Part shown: positions 9,775-18,450 of the stretch, piece after piece
Layout of the letters: each line of letters starts with the position of its first letter
Numbering within the stretch: the stretch's first letter is position 1
DNA from: an uncultured Lachnospiraceae bacterium
GTDB taxonomy: Bacteria > Bacillota > Clostridia > Lachnospirales > Lachnospiraceae
Assembly: GCA_902793995.1 (NCBI GenBank)
Contig: CADBFP010000003.1
Coordinates: forward strand, 51,301 to 115,300
Length of the DNA stretch: 64,000 bases
Direction: 5' to 3'
Notes under the pieces: model-generated
Seen by the model: the letters and a program-made list of their open reading frames with translations, nothing else
The model's database searches: none
What the model was told of the DNA's origin: nothing
Made by a program: the position numbers and the translations under genes

Positions 9775-11424
9775 TTAGGATTTCAATAAGCAAAGCTTGC
9801 CGGCCAGCTTTATCAGAACATGGCCTTTGGGCATGGAAGAAAGCTCCTCCTCCGTCACGGCTCCTAAAAGCAAAATGGCTGCCAGGTAAGCCGGAAGGGC
9901 AGCTGCTATGCTGATCAATAAACTGATGGTATTGCCCAGGCCCAGGGCAAAAAGCCCTTTGTAAATGCAAAAGGCGAAGGCAGCGGTAAACAAAGCAGCC
10001 AGAGGAATCAGGCAAAAGCTTCGCCGCCATTCCTGCCGGTAGCCCAGCTTCCGCCGCATAGTCAACAAATTGAGCAGTCCGGAGCAAAGGCCGAACAAGG
10101 CATTGGCCACCACCACTCCCAGGATGCCCCATTTCAGGATATACAGCATGATAAACAGCAAGGGCAGGTGAATGATAAGGGCCGCGATGTAGTTCTTAAT
10201 GGGTTCCCAGAACAGGCCGCTGCCTTGCAGGATTCCCACGCTGACAGCGGAAAGGGAATAACCGATGACCGTGGCAAACCCCACCAGCAGCATCTGTCCC
10301 GCCAGCCCGTTGTCCCGGTTCCTAAAAAGCAGATCCAGGCAGGGCTTTCCTAACACGGCCAGGGCCAGGGAGGCCGGCATGGCGACCAGCGCAATAAATT
10401 GAATGGCGGAGGAGGCTTTGGCCATGGCGCCGCGCCGGTCTCCCACGGCAATATGGGAAGAAACCGCCGGCAGCGTGGAGGCAGACAAAGCGGTGGCGAT
10501 GGCAATAGGCACATTGGTCAGAACAATGAACTTGCCGCTGTAATCCCCCCACAGTCTTTCGTATAAATTCATCTGCTCCGCCCCCATGTAAGCGCCGAAA
10601 ATCCCATGGTCCAAAAGGGTGACGATGTTGGCCATGGTGGCGCTGATGAGGATGGGAACCGCCGTGATGACTACCGTCTTCAGCGTAAAGACGGGAGCAT
10701 CCAGCGCGCCGCTTTTATCCAGGCGGCAGCGGCGCTCCAACCTGTGTTTATAGACGAAAAAGCAAAAGCCCACAAACAGCAGGGCCGCCAGTGCCCCGAT
10801 GCCGGTGCCGATGGTCGCCCCCGCCGCCCCGTAGGCATTAGGAGACATATTAACGGAACTGGCAGGGTCATATGCTTTATCAAACAGAATTCGGGCCATT
10901 ACGATACTGACAGCCACATGGATAATCTGCTCCAGCACCTGGGATACCGCCGTTGGAATCATGGTGCCGTGGCCCTGGAAAAAGCCCCGCAGCACCCCCA
11001 GCATCCCCATAATAAATACGGTGGGAGCCAGCAGCTTCACCGCCAGCACCGCCCGGGGGGTGCTGAGAAGATTGCCCGCCAGAAAACCGGCGCCGAAATA
11101 CATTAAAAGGGCGGCAGCCAGCCCTAAAGAGGCCCCAAAGGCCAGGGCCACCACCAGAACCTGTTTCACATTGCGGTACTGTTTCTGGCTGAGCTTGGCA
11201 GACACCAGCTTGGAAACCGCCATGGGAAGGCTGTAGGAGGAGATCAGCAGCATGATATTGTAAATATCATAAGCCGTACTGTAGATGCCACTGCCGGCTT
11301 CGCCGATGATATTCATCAGCGGAATGCGGTAAAGCATGCCGATAATCCGGCTGATGATGCCGGCGATGGCCAATATGCCGCCCTGGGCAATGAAATTACT
11401 GGATTTATTATCTTTTTTTGCCAT
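9775..11424 (-). CDS. SpoVB/MurJ-like lipid flippase (polysaccharide biosynthesis protein)
   Basis: A 549-residue integral membrane protein with about 14 hydrophobic segments and the MVF/MATE-superfamily layout seen in SpoVB, YtgP (Amj/MurJ-like) and Wzx proteins. The N-terminus SNFIAQGGILAIAGIISRIIGMLYRIPL is the typical opening of the SpoVB/YtgP group. Such proteins flip undecaprenyl-linked precursors, for example lipid II, across the membrane; SpoVB acts in spore cortex synthesis, YtgP in vegetative growth. The sequence alone does not tell which. It lies between ybeY and the baiN-type gene on the same strand. Confidence 0.85.
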   Translation of the reverse strand: MAKKDNKSSNFIAQGGILAIAGIISRIIGMLYRIPLMNIIGEAGSGIYSTAYDIYNIMLLISSYSLPMAVSKLVSAKLSQKQYRNVKQVLVVALAFGASLGLAAALLMYFGAGFLAGNLLSTPRAVLAVKLLAPTVFIMGMLGVLRGFFQGHGTMIPTAVSQVLEQIIHVAVSIVMARILFDKAYDPASSVNMSPNAYGAAGATIGTGIGALAALLFVGFCFFVYKHRLERRCRLDKSGALDAPVFTLKTVVITAVPILISATMANIVTLLDHGIFGAYMGAEQMNLYERLWGDYSGKFIVLTNVPIAIATALSASTLPAVSSHIAVGDRRGAMAKASSAIQFIALVAMPASLALAVLGKPCLDLLFRNRDNGLAGQMLLVGFATVIGYSLSAVSVGILQGSGLFWEPIKNYIAALIIHLPLLFIMLYILKWGILGVVVANALFGLCSGLLNLLTMRRKLGYRQEWRRSFCLIPLAALFTAAFAFCIYKGLFALGLGNTISLLISIAAALPAYLAAILLLGAVTEEELSSMPKGHVLIKLAGKLCLLKS

Positions 11425-11452
11425 ATGAAAACGGGGGAGGCTTCCCTCCGCC

Positions 11453-11953
11453 CTAACACTCCCTTGTAATGCCTAAGTGCCGCAGGATTCCTTCCTGCTT
11501 TTCTTCCATCTGAATCCGCTCCGCCTCGTCTTCGTGATCGTAGCCCAAAAGATGAAAGAGGCTGTGGGCCGTCAGAAAGGCCAGCTCCCGCCGGGGGCTG
11601 TGGCCGTATGCCTCTGCCTGGGATCGAACCTTGTCCAGGGAAATAACCATGTCCCCCAGAAGCAGTTCCCCGCTGTCCGGGTCAAAGTTCATGGGATCCT
11701 CTTCCAGCTCCGTAAAATCCGCCGGTTCCGGAAAGGGAATAAAGGGGAAACTCAGCACATCCGTGGAGGCATCCAGCCCCCGTTCCAAACAGTTGATTTC
11801 CCGCATAGCTTCGTCATCCGTCAGGAGAACATCCAGCTGGCAGGCATAAGGGCAGTCTTCGGATTCCAAAACAGCCTCCGCCACCTGCCGGATCAAAGCC
11901 TCCGCATCAAAATCAAAAGGGTTTTCCGTTTCAAAGCTGAGGGCGAGGGTCAT
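11453..11953 (-). CDS. ybeY: Endoribonuclease YbeY, 16S rRNA maturation factor
   Basis: YbeY is a zinc-dependent endoribonuclease needed for 16S rRNA 3'-end processing and ribosome quality control. The 166-residue protein carries the family's metal-binding motif HSLFHLLGYDH near residue 130, with the three histidines in the H-x3-H-x5-H spacing, followed by DEAERIQMEEKQEGIL. Start ATG 11953 lies inside the last codons of phoH (23-bp overlap), the classic phoH-ybeY pairing found across bacteria. In many Clostridia dgkA, cdd and era follow; here a flippase gene follows and era is about 17 kb away. Confidence 0.96.
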   Translation of the reverse strand: MTLALSFETENPFDFDAEALIRQVAEAVLESEDCPYACQLDVLLTDDEAMREINCLERGLDASTDVLSFPFIPFPEPADFTELEEDPMNFDPDSGELLLGDMVISLDKVRSQAEAYGHSPRRELAFLTAHSLFHLLGYDHEDEAERIQMEEKQEGILRHLGITREC

Positions 11954-12992
11954 GGCCTTCTCCTTCTTTCACCAAGTAAATGGGGCCGCCGCTTTTAGGA
12001 TCCGGCTTAAAATGACGGGGACGGGAGGGCTTCTGCCCCTTCATGGCCTCTTCCTTTTCAAAGGCTTTGACAATATCCTTCACGATTTTGTTCCGCACCA
12101 CATCCCGGTTATTCAAATGAATCACTCCGATGCCTTCCACCCCCCGTAGAATCTCCGCACAGCGGGAAAGGCCGGAGTCGCTGATTTTAGGCAGGTCGAT
12201 CTGAGTCACATCCCCGGTTAAAACCATACGGGAATCCTCTCCCAGCCGGGTCAGGGCCATTTTCAAGGTGGACAAGGATGCATTCTGCCCCTCATCTATG
12301 ATAATCCGGGCCCGGTTTAAGGTACGGCCGCGCATGTAAGCCAGAGGGGCCACTTCCACCACCCCGTTTTCCCGGAGCTTGTCCGCCCGCTCCTGCCCGA
12401 AAACATCCCGCAGGGCATCATAAAGCGGGCGCAGATAAGGATCCACCTTCTGGGCCAGATCCCCGGGCAGAAAGCCCAGCCGCTCCTCTCCCGCTTCAAT
12501 GGCAGGCCGGGACATAATGATCCGCTCGATGCTGCCTTCTTTCAGTTCCTGAGCTGCCTGAGCCACCGCCAGATAGGTTTTGCCGGTGCCGGCGGGGCCG
12601 ATGCAGATGGTAACGGCTTTCTGCCGCAGCATTTCCACATAATTCTGCTGGCCGAAGGTTTTGCATTTAATGGGCAGGCCCCGGTAGTTCAGGGTCACGG
12701 CATTTTCCATGGCTTTGAACAGAGAATCCAGGGAGCCTTCCCGGGCTTCTTCGATGAAGCGCTCCACCATATCTTCCCGGATTCCTTCTCCCTGATGGGA
12801 CAGCTGCACCATGGCTTTCAGCACCGCCCGGGCCATGGCCTTGCTGCTTTCATCCCCGCCTATCTCCACGGAATCTCCCCTGAGAGTCAGGCTGACCCCC
12901 AGCTCATTTTCCAGCTTTTTGGCCCAGATATCCTGGGTACCGAACACGCTGCGCTGATCTTCTATGTTTTTGAATTGAAACTCTTGCTGCAT
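11931..12992 (-). CDS. phoH: PhoH-like ATPase (YbeZ type)
   Basis: This 353-residue protein has an N-terminal small domain, a PhoH P-loop domain with Walker A GPAGTGKTYLAVAQA (about residue 142) and Walker B IIIDEGQNAS, and a basic C-terminal tail. PhoH/YbeZ proteins are cytosolic ATPases thought to act with YbeY in rRNA processing or quality control; the overlapping ybeY gene supports that. A good promoter (13025-13053) sits between this gene and the rpsU terminator, so the cluster phoH-ybeY-flippase-baiN-DUF1461 is probably transcribed from here. Confidence 0.94.
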   Translation of the reverse strand: MQQEFQFKNIEDQRSVFGTQDIWAKKLENELGVSLTLRGDSVEIGGDESSKAMARAVLKAMVQLSHQGEGIREDMVERFIEEAREGSLDSLFKAMENAVTLNYRGLPIKCKTFGQQNYVEMLRQKAVTICIGPAGTGKTYLAVAQAAQELKEGSIERIIMSRPAIEAGEERLGFLPGDLAQKVDPYLRPLYDALRDVFGQERADKLRENGVVEVAPLAYMRGRTLNRARIIIDEGQNASLSTLKMALTRLGEDSRMVLTGDVTQIDLPKISDSGLSRCAEILRGVEGIGVIHLNNRDVVRNKIVKDIVKAFEKEEAMKGQKPSRPRHFKPDPKSGGPIYLVKEGEGHDPRPQL

Positions 12993-13024
12993 AGATTGTC
13001 CTTCGTTTTTAATTCTCTCTTGGT

Positions 13025-13053
13025 AGTATAATAACTTTCCCTTGGTTTTTCAA
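13025..13053 (-). promoter_or_regulatory. Sigma-A-type promoter for phoH-ybeY cluster
   Basis: On the minus strand: -35 TTGAAA (13048-13053), 17-bp spacer, -10 TATACT (13025-13030), 32 bp before ATG 12992 and just downstream of the rpsU terminator. Confidence 0.75.
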
Positions 13054-13062
13054 CATGATTCA

Positions 13063-13088
13063 CAAAAAAAGGAGGCGCATGCCCCCTT
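13063..13088 (-). terminator. Rho-independent terminator of rpsU
   Basis: On the minus strand an 8-bp stem (arms 13081-13088 and 13069-13076, one G-U pair) with a 4-nt loop runs into a seven-T tract (13064-13070), about 25 bp after the rpsU stop. Confidence 0.8.
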
Positions 13089-13112
13089 CAAAAAACCCAT
13101 CCAATACCATCC

Positions 13113-13289
13113 TTAGCGGAACTTGCGCTTCCGGGCCGCTTCGGATTTTTTCTTGCGACGAACGCTGGGCTTTTCGTAATGCTCACGCTTGCGGATTTCC
13201 TGCTGGATGCCGTCTTTTCCGCACTGACGCTTAAAACGCCTTAAAGCATTATCGAGGGACTCGCCTTCTTTAACAATAACGGTTGCCAT
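13113..13289 (-). CDS. rpsU: 30S ribosomal protein S21
   Basis: A 58-residue protein starting [20 protein letters not shown] and ending with the highly basic [15 protein letters not shown]. This is the S21 family, which binds the 16S rRNA platform near the anti-Shine-Dalgarno region and helps initiation. Length and basic tail are normal. It has its own near-consensus promoter and its own terminator, so it is a monocistronic gene between alaS and phoH. A ribosome site GGGG lies about 8 bp before ATG 13289. Confidence 0.97.
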   Translation of the reverse strand: MATVIVKEGESLDNALRRFKRQCGKDGIQQEIRKREHYEKPSVRRKKKSEAARKRKFR

Positions 13290-13342
13290 TTATTTCACCC
13301 CTTTCGTCTTAAAATCTGCCGTTTTCAGGCGGCGCAAGTGAT

Positions 13343-13370
13343 AGTATAGCACATATTTTCACTCCGTCAA
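13343..13370 (-). promoter_or_regulatory. Strong sigma-A-type promoter for rpsU
   Basis: On the minus strand: -35 TTGACG (13365-13370), 16-bp spacer ending in an extended TGC, -10 TATACT (13343-13348). It lies in the 118-bp gap between alaS and rpsU. Confidence 0.8.
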
Positions 13371-13407
13371 GTGTTTTTTTACCGGGTCGCTTCACAATTA
13401 ACGGCAA

Positions 13408-16050
13408 TTATGACAGCATCCCCTGCAAGGCTTCTTCCGCTTTGACCAGCATTTCTTGAATCCCCGCCGGGTTTTTGCCGCCGGCCTGGGCCATATTGGG
13501 CCGGCCGCCGCCGCCCCCGCCTACCAGAGGTGCCAGCTGCTTAATCAGGTTGCCGGCGTGGGCTCCCTTGGCGATGGCGCCCTCCGTGGCCGTCACAATC
13601 AGGTTCACCTTTTCGCCTTCGGCGCTGGCCAGTACCACGACACCTTCTCCCAGTTTATCTCTCAGCTGGTCCCCCATATTCCGCAGGCCGTTCATATCCA
13701 GCCCTTCCGCCTGCATGGCCAAAAGCTTCACGCCGGCCACCTCTTTCACCTGATCCGTCACATTGCCCAGGGAAGCCCCGGCGATTTTCGCCTTTAGCTG
13801 CTCGTTTTCCTGATGCAAAGCCTTGATCTCGCTCTGGAACTGGCCGATTTTCTTTTCCAATTCATCCGGAATGGTTTTGGCAGCGGCGGCTGCGGCCGCC
13901 AGCCGGGTTTCCATCTCCCGGTAATACTGAAGCAAATTGGCAGCAGTTAATGCCTCAATCCGGCGCACTCCGGCGGCAATGCCTGCCTCGGAGAGAATCT
14001 TAAAGCAGCCGATCTGAGCCGTATTGGCCACATGGGTGCCGCCGCAAAGCTCGGTGGAATAGGCCCCCATTTTTACCACCCGGACCACATCGCCGTATTT
14101 CTCCCCAAAGAGGGCCATAGCCCCTTCCTTCCGGGCTTCCTCGATATCCGTCAGCAGCGTCGTTACCGGCGTGGCGGATAAGATGGCCTGATTGACTCTT
14201 TCTTCCACCTGGCGGATTTCCTCCTGGGTCATAGGCGCAAAGTGGGAAAAGTCAAAGCGGAGCCGCTCCCGGTCCACATAGGAACCGGCTTGTTCCACAT
14301 GATCCCCCAGCACATCCCTGAGAGCCCGCTGCAGCAGGTGGGTGGCGCTGTGATTCCGGGCCGTTGCGCTGCGGCGTTCCTCATCCACTGCCAGATGCAC
14401 CCGGTCTCCCACGCTGAAGCGGCCTTTTTTCACCAGGCCCACATGACCGATCTTTTCCCCCGGCAGCTTTATGGTGTCCTGCACCTCAAACAAACTGCCC
14501 TCCGGCCCTGTAATCAGACCCGTATCGCAAAGCTGGCCGCCCATGGTGGCATAGAAAGGCGTTTTCTCCGTCAAAATGGTTCCGCTCATGCCTTCAGAAA
14601 GCTCGCTGACGATTTCATCTGACGTAAGCGCAATAATAGGGGAGTCCTCTTCCAGCCGGGTATAGCCGTCAAATTCGCAGCTTAAGGAGGCGTCCAAATC
14701 CTCGTAAACCGTCACATCCGCCCCCATATAATTGGTGCCCTTCCGGGCTCCCCGGGCAGTTTCCTTCTGCACCTGCATGGCGGCGGCAAAGCCTGCCTCG
14801 TCCACGCTAAACCCCTTCTCTTCCAGAATCTCCTTCGTCAAATCCAGGGGGAAACCGTAGGTATCATACAGGCGGAAGGCCTGGGTCCCCTCCAGTTCCT
14901 TCTTTCCGGCAGACTTCATTTCCTCTTCCAGACCGTTTAAGATCTGCAGTCCCTGATCAATGGTGCGGTTGAACTTATCCTCCTCTTCGGAGATCACCGC
15001 ATGAATTTTTACCTTCTTTTCCTCCAGTTCCGGATACCCGTCCCGGGAGGTTTCAATCACCACTTGAGCCATCTTGGTCAGGAAGCTGCCTTGAATGCCT
15101 AGGAGCCTGCCGTGGCGGGCAGCCCGGCGCAGGAGGCGCCTGAGGACATAGCCCCGGCCTTCGTTGGAGGGCATAATGCCATCGGAAACCATAAAGGTGA
15201 CGGAACGGATATGGTCCACGATTACCCGTATGGAAACATCCTTCTTCGGGTCATCGTTATAACGGATCCCTGCCAGACCGCAAACCGCCTCATTTAAGGC
15301 CTTCATAGTGTCGATATCAAAAACGCTGTCCACATCCTGCACCGCTACCGCCAGGCGCTCCAGGCCCATGCCGGTATCGATGTTTTTGCTGTCCAGCTCT
15401 ACATAATTTCCTTTGCCATCCCCGTTGAACTGGGTGAACACATTGTTCCAGACTTCCATATAGCGGTCGCAGTCGCAGCCCACGGTGCAGTCCGGCTTGC
15501 CGCAACCGTACTTTTCCCCCCGGTCATAATAAATCTCCGAGCAGGGGCCGCAGGGGCCGGCGCCGTGCTCCCAGAAGTTATCCTCCTTGCCGAAGCGGAA
15601 AATCCGCTCCGCGGGAATGCCTTCCTGCTTGTTCCAAATCTCAAAGGCTTCCTCATCATCCAGGTAAATGGAGGGATAAAGCCGTTTCGGATCCAGTCCC
15701 ACGGTGTTCGTTAAGAAATCCCAGGACCAGTGAATCGCCTCTTTTTTGAAATAATCCCCGAAGCTGAAATTCCCCAGCATTTCAAAAAAAGTCAAATGCC
15801 GGGCAGTATGGCCCACATTATCGATATCTCCGGTACGCACGCATTTCTGGCAGGTGGCCATACGGCGGTTAGGCGGCACCTCCTGCCCGGTGAAATAAGG
15901 CTTCAGAGGAGCCATGCCCGCCGGAATCAGCAGCACGCTTTTATCATTATGAGGCACCAAAGAATAGCTGCCCCGGGCCAGATGCCCCTGGGCGGCAAAA
16001 TAATCCAAAAACATTTTCCGCAGTTCATTTACACCATATTTCTGCATCAT
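13408..16050 (-). CDS. alaS: Alanyl-tRNA synthetase
   Basis: AlaRS charges tRNA-Ala and edits mischarged Ser and Gly. From ATG 16050 (AGGAG seven bases upstream) the protein is 880 residues, the normal length; an in-frame extension upstream to 16149 does not resemble the family. The class II aminoacylation core opens with NELRKMFLDYF and contains HLTFFEMLGNFSFGD. The editing domain shows the zinc ligands HSATH and the later CGGTHVANTAQIGCF. The C-terminal DHHA1/C-Ala domain ends with LVGGGGGGRPNMAQAGGK. The roughly 50-nt leader is too short for a T-box. It appears monocistronic between rpsU and a divergent DUF308 gene. Confidence 0.98.
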   Translation of the reverse strand: MMQKYGVNELRKMFLDYFAAQGHLARGSYSLVPHNDKSVLLIPAGMAPLKPYFTGQEVPPNRRMATCQKCVRTGDIDNVGHTARHLTFFEMLGNFSFGDYFKKEAIHWSWDFLTNTVGLDPKRLYPSIYLDDEEAFEIWNKQEGIPAERIFRFGKEDNFWEHGAGPCGPCSEIYYDRGEKYGCGKPDCTVGCDCDRYMEVWNNVFTQFNGDGKGNYVELDSKNIDTGMGLERLAVAVQDVDSVFDIDTMKALNEAVCGLAGIRYNDDPKKDVSIRVIVDHIRSVTFMVSDGIMPSNEGRGYVLRRLLRRAARHGRLLGIQGSFLTKMAQVVIETSRDGYPELEEKKVKIHAVISEEEDKFNRTIDQGLQILNGLEEEMKSAGKKELEGTQAFRLYDTYGFPLDLTKEILEEKGFSVDEAGFAAAMQVQKETARGARKGTNYMGADVTVYEDLDASLSCEFDGYTRLEEDSPIIALTSDEIVSELSEGMSGTILTEKTPFYATMGGQLCDTGLITGPEGSLFEVQDTIKLPGEKIGHVGLVKKGRFSVGDRVHLAVDEERRSATARNHSATHLLQRALRDVLGDHVEQAGSYVDRERLRFDFSHFAPMTQEEIRQVEERVNQAILSATPVTTLLTDIEEARKEGAMALFGEKYGDVVRVVKMGAYSTELCGGTHVANTAQIGCFKILSEAGIAAGVRRIEALTAANLLQYYREMETRLAAAAAAAKTIPDELEKKIGQFQSEIKALHQENEQLKAKIAGASLGNVTDQVKEVAGVKLLAMQAEGLDMNGLRNMGDQLRDKLGEGVVVLASAEGEKVNLIVTATEGAIAKGAHAGNLIKQLAPLVGGGGGGRPNMAQAGGKNPAGIQEMLVKAEEALQGMLS

Positions 16051-16105
16051 CTTTCCACTCCTACCCTTCCATGACTGGCCTATAAACCGAAAGGATAACA
16101 GGCTT

Positions 16106-16135
16106 AATTTACCACAGAAAAGGAGAAAGTGGCAA
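16106..16135 (-). promoter_or_regulatory. Candidate alaS promoter
   Basis: On the minus strand: -35 TTGCCA (16130-16135), 18-bp spacer, -10 TAAATT (16106-16111) with an upstream TGG. The leader would be about 50 nt. Confidence 0.5.
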
Positions 16136-16154
16136 GGACTTTTCGACAAATCTC

Positions 16155-16183
16155 TTGCAATCTTGCGCCATGACTTTTATACT
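16155..16183 (+). promoter_or_regulatory. Promoter for DUF308 membrane protein gene
   Basis: -35 TTGCAA (16155-16160), 17-bp spacer, -10 TATACT (16178-16183), about 41 bp before GTG 16225. Confidence 0.7.
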
Positions 16184-16224
16184 GATAAAACAAAGCCTTC
16201 GCAGGCTAAGAGGAGGTGTTTTCC

Positions 16225-16785
16225 GTGAAAACCAAAGTTCTGAATATTTTAGCTATGGTAATTCTGGCAGCGGCCGGCCTGTTCTTTCTGCTGTATCCCA
16301 GCAAGTCCCTGGAAGTGGTGGTACTGCTGCTGGGGGTGGCGCTGATTATTCTGGGTCTGGTGCTGGCCATTTCCTATCTGGTGAAAAAAGACAAGGTGCA
16401 GAAAGATCTGGTAAGCTTAATAGCCGGGACGGTGATGGTGCTTTTAGGTGTGTTTGATATTATTTTCCGCAAATCCGTGGTGGATATTTTCCCTACGGTG
16501 GCGGGAATCGTGGTGGCTGCCGGCGGCATAGCCGGGATTGTGCAGTCCCTCCGAAGCAAAAACGCCAAGAAGGACTGGAAGCTCCTTCTGGCCGTCTCCC
16601 TCACCACCATTGCCATGGGAATTATTATGTTTATCCGGAAATTCGATGAGGAAGCCATTTTGCGGGTCATGGGCACGGCTCTTTTGTATCTGGGGGCCGT
16701 AGGAATTGTCAATCATCTGGATGATGCGGATACAAAGAAAGATCAGACAGGCAGCAGTTCCTATGGGGATATGCTGAATCAATAA
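16225..16785 (+). CDS. DUF308 / HdeD-like small membrane protein
   Basis: The protein (186 residues from GTG 16225) has six short hydrophobic segments arranged as repeated pairs, the pattern of DUF308/HdeD-type membrane proteins. No enzymatic motif is present. GTG 16225 is preferred over GTG 16216 because AGGAGG (16211-16216) ends eight bases before it and the upstream GTG overlaps the ribosome site. HdeD of E. coli is linked to acid tolerance; no role can be inferred here. It has its own promoter and ends directly at the T-rich end of the convergent tRNA-Thr gene. Confidence 0.75.
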   Translation: MKTKVLNILAMVILAAAGLFFLLYPSKSLEVVVLLLGVALIILGLVLAISYLVKKDKVQKDLVSLIAGTVMVLLGVFDIIFRKSVVDIFPTVAGIVVAAGGIAGIVQSLRSKNAKKDWKLLLAVSLTTIAMGIIMFIRKFDEEAILRVMGTALLYLGAVGIVNHLDDADTKKDQTGSSSYGDMLNQ

Positions 16786-16789
16786 AAAA

Positions 16790-16862
<73 letters not shown>

Positions 16863-16924
16863 TTGTCTTTAAGACGCTCCTCATCTTATAACATGTTTTC
16901 GGCTTTGTCAAGGGGTTTTTGGGG

Positions 16925-16966
16925 ATTAGGGATTAGGCAGTAGGGATTAGGGAGCAGGGGTTAGGG
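16925..16966 (+). repeat. Degenerate heptamer repeat array (about six units)
   Basis: Six consecutive 7-bp units with consensus ATTAGGG: ATTAGGG, ATTAGGC, AGTAGGG, ATTAGGG, AGCAGGG, GTTAGGG, then ATT and the ATG of the next gene. Related short runs occur at 48821-48841 (opposite strand) and 54373-54386. Confidence 0.8.
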
Positions 16967-16969
16967 ATT

Positions 16970-17236
16970 ATGCGTTTTTGGGCTAAAATCATCAACGACA
17001 ATCATTTGATTAAGGACTATGTGGCGGAGCGCTATGGGGAGGAATCCCGCACCGCCAAGGTTTTCAGCGCCCTGGAGGAAAGCTGCGCGGAGCTGAACCT
17101 GCCGCTTCCTATCTGGCTGAAGAATAATGTGAAGGACTTTCAGCGGGTGGCCAAATGCCGCTTCCGCCAGGACAGTTTCATTGAAGAAATCCCCTTTGAT
17201 TTCCTGGAGTTCCAGGTAATTGAGGAGGATCGATAA
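16970..17236 (+). CDS. Small conserved-looking hypothetical protein
   Basis: An 88-residue protein of unknown function. It begins MRFWAKIINDNHLIKDYV and ends with FDFLEFQVIEED. Composition is acidic and amphipathic with no signal peptide or membrane segment, so it is probably cytosolic. I recall similar short proteins, with the WLKNN and F.Q..FIEEI.FD patterns, in Lachnospiraceae, but cannot verify this. The only ribosome-site candidate is the G-rich heptamer repeat directly upstream (AGGGGTTAGGG). Codon use resembles the neighbours, which supports a real gene. Confidence 0.7.
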   Translation: MRFWAKIINDNHLIKDYVAERYGEESRTAKVFSALEESCAELNLPLPIWLKNNVKDFQRVAKCRFRQDSFIEEIPFDFLEFQVIEEDR

Positions 17237-17334
17237 ACTCAGCTTTCGTTATACTTCCTTGAAGGAAATCCGGCCCTTATATCCAAGGGCTGCCAGCTAA
17301 ATTAACTGTCTGCCGACTAAAGTAAAAAATATGC

Positions 17335-17363
17335 TTGACAATTCTCTCAAAGCGTTGTAAATT
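17335..17363 (+). promoter_or_regulatory. Promoter for tRNA-Met
   Basis: -35 TTGACA (17335-17340), 17-bp spacer, -10 TAAATT (17358-17363), ending 15 bp before the mature tRNA 5' end. Confidence 0.75.
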
Positions 17364-17378
17364 AAACCTTGCGTTTGC

Positions 17379-17452
17379 GGCGGAGTAGCTCAGTTGGCAA
17401 GAGCACACGGTTCATACCCGTGGTGTCGGGGGTTCAAATCCCTCCTCCGCTA
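17379..17452 (+). tRNA. Elongator tRNA-Met (anticodon CAT)
   Basis: The 74-nt cloverleaf has acceptor GGCGGAG with CTCCGCT (G1-U72 wobble, as I recall for the B. subtilis elongator), D-arm GCTC...GAGC, anticodon stem CACGG/CCGTG with loop TTCATAC, and discriminator A. It lacks the three G-C pairs and the 1-72 mismatch of an initiator. CCA is not encoded. Confidence 0.92.
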
Positions 17453-17459
17453 TCCAGAT

Positions 17460-17482
17460 CCCGCTTCGGCGGGTTTTGTTTT
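17460..17482 (+). terminator. Terminator of tRNA-Met
   Basis: Stem CCCGC (17460-17464), loop TTCG, stem GCGGG (17469-17473), then TTTTGTTTT. Confidence 0.8.
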
Positions 17483-17498
17483 ATCCAAGAGGTGCCCT

Positions 17499-18425
17499 AT
17501 GCTTCGCTTTATTGTGAATCCGGCAGCCAAGTCCTGGCGGGGCCGGAGCTGTATGGAGAAAATAGCGGCCGCCTTAGAGGCGGCTTCTGTTCCTTTTGAA
17601 GCAGTGGAAACCTCCCATCCCAAGGAAACCGGCAGGCTGGCGGAGCAACTCTCCCTCAAGCCGGATACGGATATTCTGGGTGTCATAGGCGGAGACGGAA
17701 CCCTGGATGAGCTGGTGGACGGCAATACGGCTTTATATCCGCCGATTTTTTATGTTCCCTTCGGTTCCGGCAATGATTTTGCCCGGGGAATCGGTCTGAA
17801 AATCAACAGTGACAATGCCCCCCAGCTGGCGGCGGATATGTCTTCGCTTACGCCCCGGCCCGTGGATATCGGCTGTTGTCAAGCCAAGGGGCAGGATGTG
17901 AGGCGCTTTATCGTTTCCGGGGGCATCGGCTATGATGCCGCCGTTTGCTGGGATTTGGAGAAGGGAAAGGTTAAGCGGATACTGAACCGGATTCATTTAG
18001 GCAGACTGTGCTATCTGGTGGTGGGGATTAAAAATCTGCTCACCTGTCCCCTGGCAGAAGGGACCTTAATCATCAATGACGGGGAAGAAACCATTCCCAT
18101 AAAGAATCTGGCCTTTATGTCCGCTCAAAATCTGCCTTATGAGGGGGGCGGCTTTCACTTTGCTCCCAGGGCTTTGGCCCATGACGGCCTCATTGATCTC
18201 TGCATCGTGATGCCCCGGAATCATGCCATGTTTATCCTTTATCTCTTCTGCTCCCTTTTCAAGGGGGCCCACATTAAACGGAAAGGCGTGCGCTATATCC
18301 AATGCCGCAGCGCCAGTTTAAGCCTCAATCAGCCCCTGCATTACCACACAGACGGGGAAATCGGGGAAGCCACCACGGATATCGAATTCCGCACGGATGA
18401 AGCCACCATCCGGGTGATGCAATAA
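17499..18425 (+). CDS. Diacylglycerol/lipid kinase family protein (DagK/YegS type)
   Basis: From ATG 17499 (AAGAGGTG just upstream) the 308-residue protein has the DAGK catalytic fold: MLRFIVNPAAKSW at the N-terminus, the nucleotide-binding GGDGTLDELVDG near residue 67, then PFGSGNDFARGIG. Soluble DgkB-type enzymes phosphorylate diacylglycerol at the membrane face and recycle it into phospholipid; other members phosphorylate sphingoid or unknown lipids. The usual Gly-Thr-x-Asn-Glu is Gly-Thr-x-Asp-Glu here. An in-frame extension back to 17394 runs into the tRNA and is rejected. Confidence 0.88.
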   Translation: MLRFIVNPAAKSWRGRSCMEKIAAALEAASVPFEAVETSHPKETGRLAEQLSLKPDTDILGVIGGDGTLDELVDGNTALYPPIFYVPFGSGNDFARGIGLKINSDNAPQLAADMSSLTPRPVDIGCCQAKGQDVRRFIVSGGIGYDAAVCWDLEKGKVKRILNRIHLGRLCYLVVGIKNLLTCPLAEGTLIINDGEETIPIKNLAFMSAQNLPYEGGGFHFAPRALAHDGLIDLCIVMPRNHAMFILYLFCSLFKGAHIKRKGVRYIQCRSASLSLNQPLHYHTDGEIGEATTDIEFRTDEATIRVMQ

Positions 18426-18450
18426 AAAAAAGAGAGGGTTCAATCCTCTC
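18424..18450 (-). terminator. Terminator of proX, overlapping its stop codon
   Basis: On the minus strand a GAGAGG-type stem with its partner CCTCTC and a run of eight T (18424-18431). The stop TGA of the gene lies in the hairpin loop. Confidence 0.7.

Noticed and set aside
16051-16149. N-terminal extension of AlaRS to the upstream start
   Set aside because: The extension covers the predicted promoter and leader and does not resemble AlaRS. The ribosome site supports ATG 16050.
17379-17452. Initiator tRNA-fMet
   Set aside because: The anticodon stem lacks three G-C pairs and the 1-72 pair is G-U, not the C-A mismatch of initiators; elongator type fits.
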